The translations under genes were made by a program, and so were the position numbers. Of a stretch of DNA of 27,633 bases, positions 14,688 to 24,063 are shown in pieces. This DNA comes from a virus. The DNA is taken from positions 1 to 27,633 of the IMG/VR virus record IMGVR_UViG_3300025083_000170; one strand, written 5' to 3'. The notes beneath the pieces were generated by a model. It did not search any database, was not told the origin of the DNA, and was given only the letters and a program-made list of their open reading frames with translations. Each line of letters opens with the position of its first letter. The stretch's first letter is position 1.

Positions 14688-15451
14688 TAGTAAAGTTTTA
14701 TAGGGTTACCATACATATCAACAGCATCGGGCTGTCCGTAAATATTAAATGGATTTTGAAACTGCTGAGCAGGAGTCATTGAGAGTGACATATCAGGTCT
14801 AATTAATTGTGCTTGATTTGTAGGAATGGACGAAGGTGTTATAGTATCTAAAGTTACTGCCGTGTTAGTATCACCCGCTAATCTTGCAGCTCCCCCAACT
14901 TTATCCTGCTTATACAACTCAGAGTTCTCATACAACGACATACCTGCATTAGCAAGCCCTGTAACGCCTGACATTATAGCTTGGTTTTGTTGGTTCTGCG
15001 CTTGTGCTGCAGCTATTCCGGCACCCTCTGCTTGGTCTAAAGATAGATTAGCTCTTTCTCCCGCCAACCTTGATTCTTCTGCAGCCACTAATTTATTTAA
15101 AGCCTCTAAATCTTTTGTTTGCTTATCTGTAATACCTTGCTGTGCTATATTAGATTGAGCAAGTACTCGACCTGCAGTAGCAGCACCACCTCTCTCTGAC
15201 TCACGACCCATCTCCATTGCTTGTGCTGCCTGTTGAGCTATCGCTTCTCTTTGGTTTAGGTATGGTGTCTTACTGATACCAAGCTGCTCAAAGTAATTCA
15301 CGTCAAGCTGAGCTTCAGCCTTTTTAAACGCTGCGTCTGCCGCTGCTTGTGCGTCTTTAGCTAACTTTTTTTGTTTACCCGCTTGTGCAAAAGACATTCC
15401 TGTACTTGCTAAAGTTGCGCCCGTTGCTATTATTGCTGTTGCTGCTGCCAT
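14687..15451 (-). CDS. Internal virion protein, T7 gp14-like position (254 aa)
   Basis: An Ala/Gln-rich protein with a hydrophobic N terminus (ATAIIATGATLASTGMSFAQ, residues about 4-23). A long helical, coiled-coil-like region follows (QKKLAKDAQAAADAAFKKAEAQ and on to about residue 160), then a second Gly/Ala hydrophobic stretch (MSGVTGLANAGMSLYEN). This resembles the small internal virion proteins of podoviruses, for example T7 gp14 and phage proteins annotated internal virion protein B, which enter the host outer membrane at infection. It lies one base after the acetyltransferase gene and overlaps the 742-aa gene by one base, so the three ejection-type genes are probably co-expressed. Identification is by composition and order. 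Confidence 0.75.
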   Translation of the reverse strand: MAAATAIIATGATLASTGMSFAQAGKQKKLAKDAQAAADAAFKKAEAQLDVNYFEQLGISKTPYLNQREAIAQQAAQAMEMGRESERGGAATAGRVLAQSNIAQQGITDKQTKDLEALNKLVAAEESRLAGERANLSLDQAEGAGIAAAQAQNQQNQAIMSGVTGLANAGMSLYENSELYKQDKVGGAARLAGDTNTAVTLDTITPSSIPTNQAQLIRPDMSLSMTPAQQFQNPFNIYGQPDAVDMYGNPIKLY

Positions 15452-15452
15452 A

Positions 15453-15857
15453 TTATAATACTTTAATCATTTCTTTGTTGTATGAATCACCTGTCGTATA
15501 ACCCTGCTGCTCATAAACACCAATAAGTCCGTTATGCTTTATAAGGGCATAAGCGAACTTATTATCTAGGTTCTTTGCAACTGATGTTAATGTCTGTATC
15601 AATATTGATAACGCTTCTTTACGTGATTCTTTATACTCCTTGTTAGATATAATCCAATCTACCCACGCTACTTTTGAGTTGGTGTTATATAAAAAGCCTG
15701 CGCATACAGGTGTATCACCGTCCCAAACCATTATACCACCTTGACCATCTTGAGGTAAGAAATCTCTGCTAGGAGCTTCCCATCCCCAATCCTTCCACCA
15801 TCCCTTAAGGATGTTGTCGTAATCTTCGTGCTGTAGTGGAGTTGTATTGAATTTCAT
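15453..15857 (-). CDS. GNAT-like N-acetyltransferase (134 aa)
   Basis: A compact protein with the GNAT strand-helix layout. It has a start helix (HEDYDNILKGWW), strands GGIMVWDGDTPVCAGFLY and VAWVDWIISN, the helix SRKEALSILIQTLTSVAKN, and a C-terminal strand/turn (LIGVYEQQGYTTGDSYN). The usual acetyl-CoA loop Q/R-x-x-G-x-G/A is not obvious; the matching place reads KEYKESRKEAL, so binding may differ or be weak. Similar short GNAT-like proteins sit in tail or internal-protein modules of many marine phages, where they may modify virion or host proteins; the target is unknown. A TATCTTTG promoter-like element ends 7 bases before the ATG. Confidence 0.78.
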   Translation of the reverse strand: MKFNTTPLQHEDYDNILKGWWKDWGWEAPSRDFLPQDGQGGIMVWDGDTPVCAGFLYNTNSKVAWVDWIISNKEYKESRKEALSILIQTLTSVAKNLDNKFAYALIKHNGLIGVYEQQGYTTGDSYNKEMIKVL

Positions 15858-15864
15858 CTAGTAG

Positions 15865-15872
15865 CAAAGATA
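15865..15872 (-). promoter_or_regulatory. Candidate -7 promoter element before acetyltransferase/ejection genes
   Basis: On the - strand TATCTTTG matches the Bacteroidota -7 consensus TAnnTTTG and is followed by C, as is common. It ends 7 bases before the ATG at 15857, so a transcript would be nearly leaderless. No good -33 TTTG is seen at the expected distance. It could give extra expression of the acetyltransferase and the three ejection-type genes. Confidence 0.4.
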
Positions 15873-15879
15873 CTAAATT

Positions 15880-16677
15880 TTAAGGATAACTTTTCATTAA
15901 CTCAGACTCAATAGCAAAAAGCTCACTAGCTGTGGTTACCGTGCTAGGAAGCGTAAGAGTTATCTCAGTATAATGCCCCATCACACCAAGCGATTCAGCC
16001 TGTGCATTTTTAAAGTACATAACAAAATCACTTGGACTTGGGAGTGTACCTCCTGTATTGTTTATTCTAATATAGTTAGTGATTATAGTATCACCATTAC
16101 TCACTGCGGTAACAACTCCGGCAAAAGAAAGGGTAGAGCCCGAACCTGCATATATTGAATCACCTACAGATAATTGGCTGTTAATGTCAACAGAAACAGC
16201 AAATCTTAAATCAGTTACTGAACCTCCACCGGCTAAAGAATTTACCTCACCAACACCACCATTAGCTCGTGACTTAAAGTCAGACTCAGTTAATGCACCG
16301 CCTGAAGCTGCACCATTAGTCCGAACGTAAGCAAAGTAGTTACCTTCTTTTTTTACAAACGATGTGCTATCTATAGAGCTTGACTGAGCCGCTACATCTG
16401 TAAGTAGTTCAGCAGACCACGCGTCAGTAGACTCAAGATTAAGCGTTTTAAAGAGCTTATTATCTAGAGGCATCTCATTTATCACGGTCTTTATAGTAGA
16501 CGTATACGTAGTGCCGTAATAGCTATTACGAGTCTCATTGGTATTATGCCTATATAGCTGACCATTCTTAAAGCTATAAAAGAAATTATTCATCCCTATC
16601 ATATACTCAGGATTGTAGCTATAGAATGAAGGGAATCCTTTAGAACCTTCGCTGTATGTAAGTGTATAGTTTGGCAT
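15880..16677 (-). CDS. Phage tail structural protein (265 aa)
   Basis: A structural protein of a family that I recognise from Bacteroidota and marine podoviruses. The N terminus has the pattern GFPSFYSYNPEYMIGMNNFF, then SFKNGQLYRHNTN and STIKTVINEMPLDNKLFKTL, and later GNYFAYVR. The middle to C-terminal part is beta-rich with Gly/Ser loops (LRFAVSVDINSQLSVGDSIY). No enzymatic motif or membrane segment is visible. It lies between the cysteine-containing tail protein and the acetyltransferase, downstream of the tail hub gene, so it is probably a tail-tip, nozzle or fibre-attachment component. The family pattern is clear to me; the exact place in the tail is inferred. A likely start context is AAATAAAGAT before the ATG, without Shine-Dalgarno. 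Confidence 0.75.
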   Translation of the reverse strand: MPNYTLTYSEGSKGFPSFYSYNPEYMIGMNNFFYSFKNGQLYRHNTNETRNSYYGTTYTSTIKTVINEMPLDNKLFKTLNLESTDAWSAELLTDVAAQSSSIDSTSFVKKEGNYFAYVRTNGAASGGALTESDFKSRANGGVGEVNSLAGGGSVTDLRFAVSVDINSQLSVGDSIYAGSGSTLSFAGVVTAVSNGDTIITNYIRINNTGGTLPSPSDFVMYFKNAQAESLGVMGHYTEITLTLPSTVTTASELFAIESELMKSYP

Positions 16678-16686
16678 ATCTTTATT

Positions 16687-17724
16687 TTAACAATCTTCTA
16701 CTTGACTAATTATCCCATCCTTTGAATAAAAAATGCACGTGTAATCCGGTATAGGTGTACCTTGGGTAGCTTCAGGGAAATCTATAGATAAAGCCTTCCA
16801 CCAACCATCATCAAGTTTTTCATAATCAAGGCTGCTTGTACTACTAGCTATAAAAATATAATCTCCGTTTTTAAACTTACCGTCTACAGTTCCTCTAACT
16901 TTGCCGTGAACTAGTGTTCTGCCTCCAAGGCCTTTAGCGCAAGCCGAACCTTGAGTTGTACTAACAGTTGTACTTAAACTTGAGTTAAAGGTGTGTAAAG
17001 CAGTAGGGCACTCAACATTAACCGTTGGTGTAGGACCACCACATGGATAGACTGCAATAACATCTATAGTGTCAAGCGCTGTGGTAGTCTTTGGTATATA
17101 AGTTACAATATCACCAACAGTTGTTAATAGTCCGTTAGTAGGGTCTGTCATCTTGTTACTATACGAAAAGCTACTTGTAGTTCCGGTTGGCACAAACAAA
17201 CCTGTATTTGGATTATACTTATACTCAGGAAGTTCAGCACTTCCATTAGTCCAACCTTGACAAACCCTCATGCCGTTAACATAAAAATAACTAGGTACTA
17301 AGCTGTTAGGAGCTGTAATGACATTATTCTGAATACCTGCTAATCCTGTAGAAGAGAATGTGTTGTACGCTGCAGCTAAATCACCCGTACCTCTTATAGA
17401 TATACCTATAGGCCTACCACTTGATTGAGTTATTCCTGAGATGGTAGCCTTTATAGCACCTCGAGAAGCATTCATCTTATAGTTAATACGACATTCAGAT
17501 GCCGTCACAGGTTGTATTGTAATATTTTTTTCGCAATTAAATTCACCGCACGCAGGGCAGTCTTCCACAGGAAGTAAACCAATGCCTGTTACTTGTCTTC
17601 TAACAACTAAGCCGTCAGAATAATAACCATCTGCAGCAAAAGTGGTTAAAGCACTTGTTGTGTAAACCGCAGTTGAGCTCTGAAGATTAGCTCCGTCTAA
17701 AAAAAAATCTGAATATTCTGCCAT
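16687..17724 (-). CDS. Tail structural protein with Cys cluster (345 aa)
   Basis: The N-terminal pattern FLDGANLQSSTAVYTTSALT followed by ADGYYSDGLVVRRQ is shared by tail proteins next to the hub protein in Bacteroidota phages. A cysteine group follows (EDCPACGEFNC, then ASEC), leading into a beta-rich region (MNASRGAIKATISG). Further single cysteines and a C-terminal EDC complete the protein. Such clusters might bind zinc or form disulphides that hold the tail together. There is no signal peptide. It is 15 bases downstream of the 1556-aa hub gene, whose C terminus is also Cys-rich, so the two may interact. Function is inferred from position and composition. Confidence 0.75.
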   Translation of the reverse strand: MAEYSDFFLDGANLQSSTAVYTTSALTTFAADGYYSDGLVVRRQVTGIGLLPVEDCPACGEFNCEKNITIQPVTASECRINYKMNASRGAIKATISGITQSSGRPIGISIRGTGDLAAAYNTFSSTGLAGIQNNVITAPNSLVPSYFYVNGMRVCQGWTNGSAELPEYKYNPNTGLFVPTGTTSSFSYSNKMTDPTNGLLTTVGDIVTYIPKTTTALDTIDVIAVYPCGGPTPTVNVECPTALHTFNSSLSTTVSTTQGSACAKGLGGRTLVHGKVRGTVDGKFKNGDYIFIASSTSSLDYEKLDDGWWKALSIDFPEATQGTPIPDYTCIFYSKDGIISQVEDC

Positions 17725-17739
17725 TTTTTATTTTAATTA

Positions 17740-20700
17740 TTAACAATCACAATTTACAATCTCTATAGTAATGTCTGTAGCACCTACAGGAGTGTAAGTT
17801 GGATATATACTTGAACACGTTACAATAGATTGATTAGTAAAAAGTTCACTAGCCCCATCTGAGACCAATACTTCTATAGTGCTAGTACCGTTGTTGGTAA
17901 TTCTATAAGTGGTATCTACAGCAGCGTTACAAGCACACTCACAGCAAACAGCCTCTAATCCTGTTGATGTAATATCCGAGTCATAACATAACAAAGTTTC
18001 ATTTGCTGCTCTTAAATCCCAAACTAAATACAATATCTTATTACTGCCCGTTATAGTAGGTAAATCAAACGTATCAACAAAAGTAGGGTTTACACCTGTA
18101 GGGGTAGCTGAGTTAGCCGCAGGAATAGCATTTAATAAGTTACGTAGCCCTGTCTGATTGTTTGCATAATCTATTGGGGTTACAAGGAACTTAAATTTAT
18201 CAAGCCTATCGCCTGTATTTCTAACATTATATGTATCACTTGAATACTTAAAAGTAGACATATCCATAGTGGCACCGCTAAATGGTATAATTCCGTGACC
18301 TTGGAATCCATCATATATTACATATGAAGATGCAAAAGGTGGTTGAGCATTTTGTACAAAATTAGACACCTGAGTAGGACCTGACACCAAACCTTCAACA
18401 CCCGAACCAACTCTGTATGTCCAACGATAATGTATTGACTTACCTTCATCTTCATTATTCGTAAGAACAATAGCTCTAACCTGAAGTGCATTAGCCGTTG
18501 GGCATATAGATGTCACTGACACAACAGGTTTATCTTCAGCATTAACTTTAGATATAGTGATTGTAAGCTCGTTAGGGAATATTAAATTCTTTACAAAAGT
18601 AGGGGAATAAGTAGATGGAACTACCTCAGAAAATTGCTGAACTCCGTTCCAAGTCCCTGTAACATTAACCGATGCGGTAGTACTAAACTGAGTTGTTACC
18701 GTACCAATATCATCAGATAAATTAATAACATAAGATATTGAGTCCTCAGTATCAAGAGTGATTGTATTTGAAGAACCACAAGGTATAGATTCAATTTTTT
18801 GAGGTAATAATACATCGTTGCTAGATAGAACGTACTCATTCATATAGGGGTCGTAGCCACCTAATTTTTGAGTATTAAAACTATCTTGAAATAAATCTCT
18901 AAACCATCCACGCATACCATACTCCGATATAACATTTAACTGCTCGTTAGAAGCACTGCTTCCTTTAAGCTGTATTAAAGAACCTCTCTTAGCATCAGTA
19001 AAAAACTTATCAACTCCATATGAAACGAAACTCTCAGTGTTGTCACTAATACCAAAGTCTTCAATTCTAGCTATCTGCTTACCTAACACCTCAGGCACTG
19101 ACGTAAGAACATCTCCCCCTGATGCGTCTGACAATAAGTTCTTGCCCGATAGAACGTACGAAATCTTATCCTCTTGCAATGCAAGTATGTCAGTCTCACG
19201 AGCAAACATTTTATTGATAGGCCCAAAAGAAGCCTCAAGTGGCTTAAAGTTTAGCAGCCCTAAGTTAAATTCGTTAAGTCTATTTAAGTTGGTTTCATCG
19301 TTATATAAGCCACTATATGTTATATCAGAACTTCTATGAGCTCTCTTGTAATCCTGTTCTGAAACAGTTGTTACACGATTACCTATACTCATCTCCTTCC
19401 CCTTAATAGAGTCTCTAATCTTGTAGCTCTCAGCACCATTACCAAATGAATAGCAGTTAGCAAAATTCAAATTAAATATACCATCAACAGATGAGGTTTG
19501 ATTGGTATCTCCTGTAATGTTAGACTCGTGAAAACCTAATGCAGATACAGGGTATGAGTCCTGACCTTCATACCAAACATCAGGTAAAGACTCTGATGGC
19601 TCAGTTTCAAATATAACAGTACCGTCAGATAATATAATCTTAAAAGATGCTTTTATCTTAGCCCTACCGCTTGAACTATAGCTACTTGATGGACAAGCAT
19701 CAAACCCTCTAATTAAAAACTTTATTTCATTAAGAGTGGCAGAGTCAGTACTTTTAAACCAAGCAAAGTTTACTTTGGTATTACCTGATGTAGTAGTACC
19801 ATTCCTCCAATTCGTAATATTTGTTTGTTCTTGAGTATCGTAATCAAAAGAAATTCCGCTACTAGTATTTGCAGATGAGAACGTAGAAGCTATATTGTCA
19901 CCGTTAAACCAATCAATAATATCATCATAGTTATCTGAAGCTGTAAATGTTCTATTAAATTTAAAGTAAAGATAATCACAAGATTGAGTAAAGTTAGTAG
20001 ACGCATTCCTATATAAATTAAGATTCATCTCTATTGAAGAACCTTGAGGTATAGCGTAATTACTAAACGTATTATTTGCTATACTCTCTTCAAAGTTTTT
20101 ATAATCTAAAAAAGTAGGTGCTGCGTTAACTGAAGATGGTGATTCTTGCGAACCGGGATTTACATAACTATTCTCCTCAAGACTTGTAGAAAAATTAGAA
20201 GGTTGTATTTTCATATACGTACCTGCAGGTAGCGTTACATTAGGGTCGGTTGTTATTATATCTCCTTCAGCTAAAGTAACCTTCTCAAGAACGGTTGCGT
20301 ATAAGCAACTATCTGAAGGGCCTGATGCTGACCTTTTTACAATATATCTATCACCCTCTTCAACCTTAGCTATGTTTTCTCCTTCTAATTTAAAATAGGT
20401 AAAACTTGTACCCGCTTCCTCAAAGTATAATTGAGAGTATATAGTCTCGTAATCTTCACCATCAGGTTTTATTACAAACTTAAATCTTTTAGCAAAATCA
20501 GGAGCTATTTGAGATGTAGGCATTGTAAGTTTAATAGTATTTTTATTTATACTATTAGCACACGGTATGTATATATTGTTGTTATTACTAACTAAAGCTG
20601 TTGAAGCTCTATTAAACTCATCCATATAAACAATACCAACTTCATATCCTCTATTGCTATGTAAACTTAAAGAGCTGCCTATTTCTGAATACGAGAAGTC

Positions 20701-22410
20701 AATGTTTGTTAAATTAAAAAGCTCGTAAACTGTATTGGATGTTGATGGAGCCGAAGTATCTGTAGTATAACCCATAGTTATAACAGATAAATTTAAAACA
20801 AATGAACCTGTGGATGCAGTAACTAATATAGGTTCTCCTGCCGTAGCTATACCGCTTTCAAATTTAGTGTATGAACCTATTTCAGTTAGTAATGAATCGT
20901 TTATTATATCTGTAAAAGTAGAACCTGTCCCTGAAAGAGCTACTGTTTTAATATTACTTGCCGTACCCATTTTCTCTTGAAAATCAATACTATTAACTAA
21001 CTCAGATACGCTATTAAAATCTTGTAAAAGAGTATAATTAAACGCAACTGTAGTAGGAGGGTTTATACTTGTGGGAATAGGGGCACTCGGAGTTGAAGGC
21101 TCCCAATCATCGTGTTCAATTGTAAAGCTAAGTGTAAGATTACCTCCTGCTTTTAATTCTGTTATTTCACTAAGATTTACTTCTACTCTACCACTAGACT
21201 CTTCTGCGTTTGCTAAAATATATTCTTGCCCGTCTAAAGGAACATCAAAAGTAGTTATTGGTGTAAGCCCAAACGACTTACTAATTGACTCAATATAATA
21301 ATCAAATTTAGTTTTTACACCATCACGCTTTAAATCATACCCGTCAACATAATTACCATACATAAGTCTATTTCCCATAAGGGTCTGACTTTTAGCTAAT
21401 AAAGGTACATTATCGTAAAGTCTTAATATCTCACCACTTGAAAGTATCGTAAATATTTTACTGTCTTCAAAAGTATATTGTTGGTCTGTATTATTAGGAA
21501 GCGTAGTTGCATCTATAGATTCAATTACTTTTATAATATTAGATGATGATTCTTTAAATAATATCTCTACCTCAACAACCTCACTACCTCCTGTGTTATA
21601 CGTAAGAGTAGCTCCGTTTTTTGAGTTGACCATCCCTTCATTTAAAAAGTTATCTGAAGATAGTGAAAATGGTTGAGGAACAAAACTAGGGTTTGTGAAT
21701 TGAGACGTGGCTGAGTACTCGTTGTTTTTATATTTATACCTATAAGAAAAACAGATAAACCTTTCTTGCATAAACGTATCTAAAGAACCTGTAACTGTAT
21801 TTATAACAGATGGAGCATATGACGGTGGTTTAACTACAACAAGAATATCATTGTAGTGAAAGTTATCCACCCCACCAATACTCGCAGGGTAAGCATACGA
21901 ATCGTTTACATTAATTTTTCTAGGAGGGTTGTAGTTATCTGTAAAAAATAATAAATCACCAATTTTATTTACATTAGATATAAGATGTGATGGACTAAAG
22001 TTTAAGGTAGTATTAGTCGTGTCTTCAGAGTTCTTAAAACTTTTTACGTGGTATCTTAAGTTAAATGTTTTAGTGTTAAATGATACTATTAAATCAGCCT
22101 TACCTGTAGATGTCGATGTAGAATTGCTGTCGTGTATAAACCAATATATAGTTTCATTTACACCATCTTCAAAAGCTCCTATACATCGAGCGTTTGAACT
22201 AAGATTATAAGTGGTAGAACCGAAAATACCTAGATTTACTGAAGTTAAAATAGTGTTACCCTTTGAGTTTTCTACAGAACCAATCTCCGAATCCTCAGTA
22301 GAACCAAGGCGTACGTTCATTGCATCAATATACTGACCGTTAGGCACAAGTCTCTCGTCAAGCGACTTGTTCATCTTACCCGCTATAAAATTTCTTTTAC
22401 TATTAGCCAT
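17740..22410 (-). CDS. Tail hub/stabilisation protein (P22 gp10-like), 1556 aa
   Basis: The N terminus (residues about 7-50: NFIAGKMNKSLDERLVPNGQ, then YIDAMNVRLG and VENSKGN) is a pattern I recognise from the tail stabilisation/hub proteins of crAss-like and other Bacteroidota podoviruses, likened to P22 gp10. What follows is long and beta-rich, consistent with a beta-propeller and added beta-sandwich domains; residues about 1210-1310 look Ig-like. The C terminus holds a striking cysteine run (VCCECACN) followed by a further domain that ends in NCDC. In the virion it would form the tail tube end and carry fibres. It is much longer than P22 gp10 (about 470 aa), so most of it is added domains. 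The start is 1 base after the stop of the connector gene. Confidence 0.82.
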   Translation of the reverse strand: MANSKRNFIAGKMNKSLDERLVPNGQYIDAMNVRLGSTEDSEIGSVENSKGNTILTSVNLGIFGSTTYNLSSNARCIGAFEDGVNETIYWFIHDSNSTSTSTGKADLIVSFNTKTFNLRYHVKSFKNSEDTTNTTLNFSPSHLISNVNKIGDLLFFTDNYNPPRKINVNDSYAYPASIGGVDNFHYNDILVVVKPPSYAPSVINTVTGSLDTFMQERFICFSYRYKYKNNEYSATSQFTNPSFVPQPFSLSSDNFLNEGMVNSKNGATLTYNTGGSEVVEVEILFKESSSNIIKVIESIDATTLPNNTDQQYTFEDSKIFTILSSGEILRLYDNVPLLAKSQTLMGNRLMYGNYVDGYDLKRDGVKTKFDYYIESISKSFGLTPITTFDVPLDGQEYILANAEESSGRVEVNLSEITELKAGGNLTLSFTIEHDDWEPSTPSAPIPTSINPPTTVAFNYTLLQDFNSVSELVNSIDFQEKMGTASNIKTVALSGTGSTFTDIINDSLLTEIGSYTKFESGIATAGEPILVTASTGSFVLNLSVITMGYTTDTSAPSTSNTVYELFNLTNIDFSYSEIGSSLSLHSNRGYEVGIVYMDEFNRASTALVSNNNNIYIPCANSINKNTIKLTMPTSQIAPDFAKRFKFVIKPDGEDYETIYSQLYFEEAGTSFTYFKLEGENIAKVEEGDRYIVKRSASGPSDSCLYATVLEKVTLAEGDIITTDPNVTLPAGTYMKIQPSNFSTSLEENSYVNPGSQESPSSVNAAPTFLDYKNFEESIANNTFSNYAIPQGSSIEMNLNLYRNASTNFTQSCDYLYFKFNRTFTASDNYDDIIDWFNGDNIASTFSSANTSSGISFDYDTQEQTNITNWRNGTTTSGNTKVNFAWFKSTDSATLNEIKFLIRGFDACPSSSYSSSGRAKIKASFKIILSDGTVIFETEPSESLPDVWYEGQDSYPVSALGFHESNITGDTNQTSSVDGIFNLNFANCYSFGNGAESYKIRDSIKGKEMSIGNRVTTVSEQDYKRAHRSSDITYSGLYNDETNLNRLNEFNLGLLNFKPLEASFGPINKMFARETDILALQEDKISYVLSGKNLLSDASGGDVLTSVPEVLGKQIARIEDFGISDNTESFVSYGVDKFFTDAKRGSLIQLKGSSASNEQLNVISEYGMRGWFRDLFQDSFNTQKLGGYDPYMNEYVLSSNDVLLPQKIESIPCGSSNTITLDTEDSISYVINLSDDIGTVTTQFSTTASVNVTGTWNGVQQFSEVVPSTYSPTFVKNLIFPNELTITISKVNAEDKPVVSVTSICPTANALQVRAIVLTNNEDEGKSIHYRWTYRVGSGVEGLVSGPTQVSNFVQNAQPPFASSYVIYDGFQGHGIIPFSGATMDMSTFKYSSDTYNVRNTGDRLDKFKFLVTPIDYANNQTGLRNLLNAIPAANSATPTGVNPTFVDTFDLPTITGSNKILYLVWDLRAANETLLCYDSDITSTGLEAVCCECACNAAVDTTYRITNNGTSTIEVLVSDGASELFTNQSIVTCSSIYPTYTPVGATDITIEIVNCDC

Positions 22411-22411
22411 A

Positions 22412-23335
22412 CTACTTAATCCACTTGTTTTGTCCTCTTAGATTCATAAGCAATCTACCCGGATGTATGTTACTGATTCTTATCTTTGCATTACGTAGAA
22501 GCGATGACTTCTTTTTTCTTGCTCTATTTACAATATACTCCTGAACGCCTAACTTACTATCTAAGATAGAGTATTGGATGTATGCGTACACGTACTCCTC
22601 AAACAATTTATTAACTGTTATAAGTGAGTTGTCACCACCCTCCATACCATCAGATACATACTCTACTATAACACTCTTACCTGACATCGTAGAATCAAAA
22701 TTAATAACCCCTGCCTTCGAATCTATTCTAAAGGTAGGGTTAGCATTAGCCGTCTCCGTATTAAGACCGTAGCGAGCTCCTATTGCAAAATCAAAGTACC
22801 ACATACCATCACAGCAATAACCTTCTGCGTTGTTGTATGCGCTATTCTCATTCAAGTATATCGTCTTCTTAGTACCTGTAATTCTATCAACGTCAATTGG
22901 TGAAAACTCAGGCTTTAATACACTGCCCGATTCGTCAAATAATATCTTAGCATTATTATCTTGCAAGTATGCTTGTGCTGATGTTAACTGAATATTCTCA
23001 GTCATTGGATATAGTACACCATTCTCATACAGAGAAACACGAACCCAATTAACATAGTCTGAAGGCAACACGAATCGTACTGCATCATTCACTGTAAGTT
23101 GAAGGGTTTTAATCTCCTTAAACGCATCGTAGTTAAGCTCCTGCACTGCACGCTTAGCGTGAAATAGAATCTTAAATCGGTCCTCGTTATTCACTAGAGA
23201 GTGGTTTCCTTGATACATCAACATAAAGTTGTTGACTATATCCTTTAGACTAACGTATTGGTATGAACCCCAATTAGCATCCTCAGGATTTGCTCCTGAA
23301 TTTTCGTAGTATTGATACTGAGATATATATGCCAT
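22412..23335 (-). CDS. Head-tail connector/ring protein (307 aa)
   Basis: A structural protein with a pattern that I recognise from crAss-like and related Bacteroidota phages: an N terminus with YQYYENSGANPEDANWGSYQ and a following YVSLKDIVNNFMLMYQGNHS, then LFHAKRAVQELNYDAFKEIK and VLPSDYVNWVRVSLY. The mix of helices and strands suits a ring or tail-tube protein between portal and tail hub. It shares a one-base stop/start overlap (TAATG) with the 237-aa gene upstream. No membrane or catalytic motif. The family pattern is confident; its exact place among the ring proteins is not known from sequence alone. Confidence 0.8.
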   Translation of the reverse strand: MAYISQYQYYENSGANPEDANWGSYQYVSLKDIVNNFMLMYQGNHSLVNNEDRFKILFHAKRAVQELNYDAFKEIKTLQLTVNDAVRFVLPSDYVNWVRVSLYENGVLYPMTENIQLTSAQAYLQDNNAKILFDESGSVLKPEFSPIDVDRITGTKKTIYLNENSAYNNAEGYCCDGMWYFDFAIGARYGLNTETANANPTFRIDSKAGVINFDSTMSGKSVIVEYVSDGMEGGDNSLITVNKLFEEYVYAYIQYSILDSKLGVQEYIVNRARKKKSSLLRNAKIRISNIHPGRLLMNLRGQNKWIK

Positions 23336-24048
23336 TATTGTTGTAAGTTATTTTGTTGTTCTTCTCCCTGTGCGTACTGCACCACCATCGCTTCACGTAT
23401 CTCAACACCTGCGTACTGACATATCTTTACAACCAAATCATTTAGGTTGTCAAGCGGTAGCTCAAAGTCTTGATAATCACTTGCAGATGGATTGAATACA
23501 GGACCTTGCGCTTGTAAAGCTATACTATAAGTCCATTTAGGTGTTAAAGGGTATCTAACGTACTGAGCTGATATATCGTTAGCACCATTAAATGTACTAG
23601 GATAAATTGTCATTACAGAGCCTTCAGTCGTGTATGCAGGAAAATCAACGCTAGGTGCTGTAAGTAATGAAGCGTTAAGCATTGTAATCTTTGACTGACT
23701 AACCCTTTCAGCTTCTCCTTTAAACGCACCACCACTTGAACAAAGTACCTTATTGATTAAGTAATAATCTGAAGGCATTGTGTATGTATTAGTAGCAACT
23801 TGAACTAACGAAGCTGTCTTTGAAAATAAATCAATAGTCTCTTGTATTCCTTTAGATAAGTTAGCATACTCAGTTCCTGACCTACGTGCATTCTCTAAGT
23901 TAAGCTGTGTGTTGTATTGGTAAAAACAATCCTCAAATATCTCTAACTGTGCTTGTTGTGCATACAGGTTAAAGTCTGATGGGGAAAGGTATCCATAGTT
24001 ATTCTTATTAAGTATAGCAAGGACTGTATTTCTTACTGCATTTATCAT
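23335..24048 (-). CDS. Tail tubular / head-tail ring protein (P22 gp4-like type), 237 aa
   Basis: The N terminus (INAVRNTVLAILNKNNYGYL, then SPSDFNLYAQQAQLEIFEDC) matches a family found directly before the ring protein in crAss-like and relative phages, often annotated as a tail tubular or connector protein. Strands such as NTYTMPSDYYLINKVL and a C-terminal helical part ending in EQQNNLQQ follow. It is the first gene after a - strand terminator and has its own promoter-like TATATTTG just upstream, so it may begin a separate tail transcription unit. The ATG start is preceded by an A/T-rich leader (GATTTTAAG) and no Shine-Dalgarno. Confidence 0.8.
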   Translation of the reverse strand: MINAVRNTVLAILNKNNYGYLSPSDFNLYAQQAQLEIFEDCFYQYNTQLNLENARRSGTEYANLSKGIQETIDLFSKTASLVQVATNTYTMPSDYYLINKVLCSSGGAFKGEAERVSQSKITMLNASLLTAPSVDFPAYTTEGSVMTIYPSTFNGANDISAQYVRYPLTPKWTYSIALQAQGPVFNPSASDYQDFELPLDNLNDLVVKICQYAGVEIREAMVVQYAQGEEQQNNLQQ

Positions 24049-24063
24049 CTTAAAATCTTTTCA

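Noticed and set aside
13252-15158. Several + strand frames of about 90-110 residues opposite the internal virion protein genes
   Set aside because: They are antisense shadows of the long - strand genes, with no start context and no neighbouring + strand genes.
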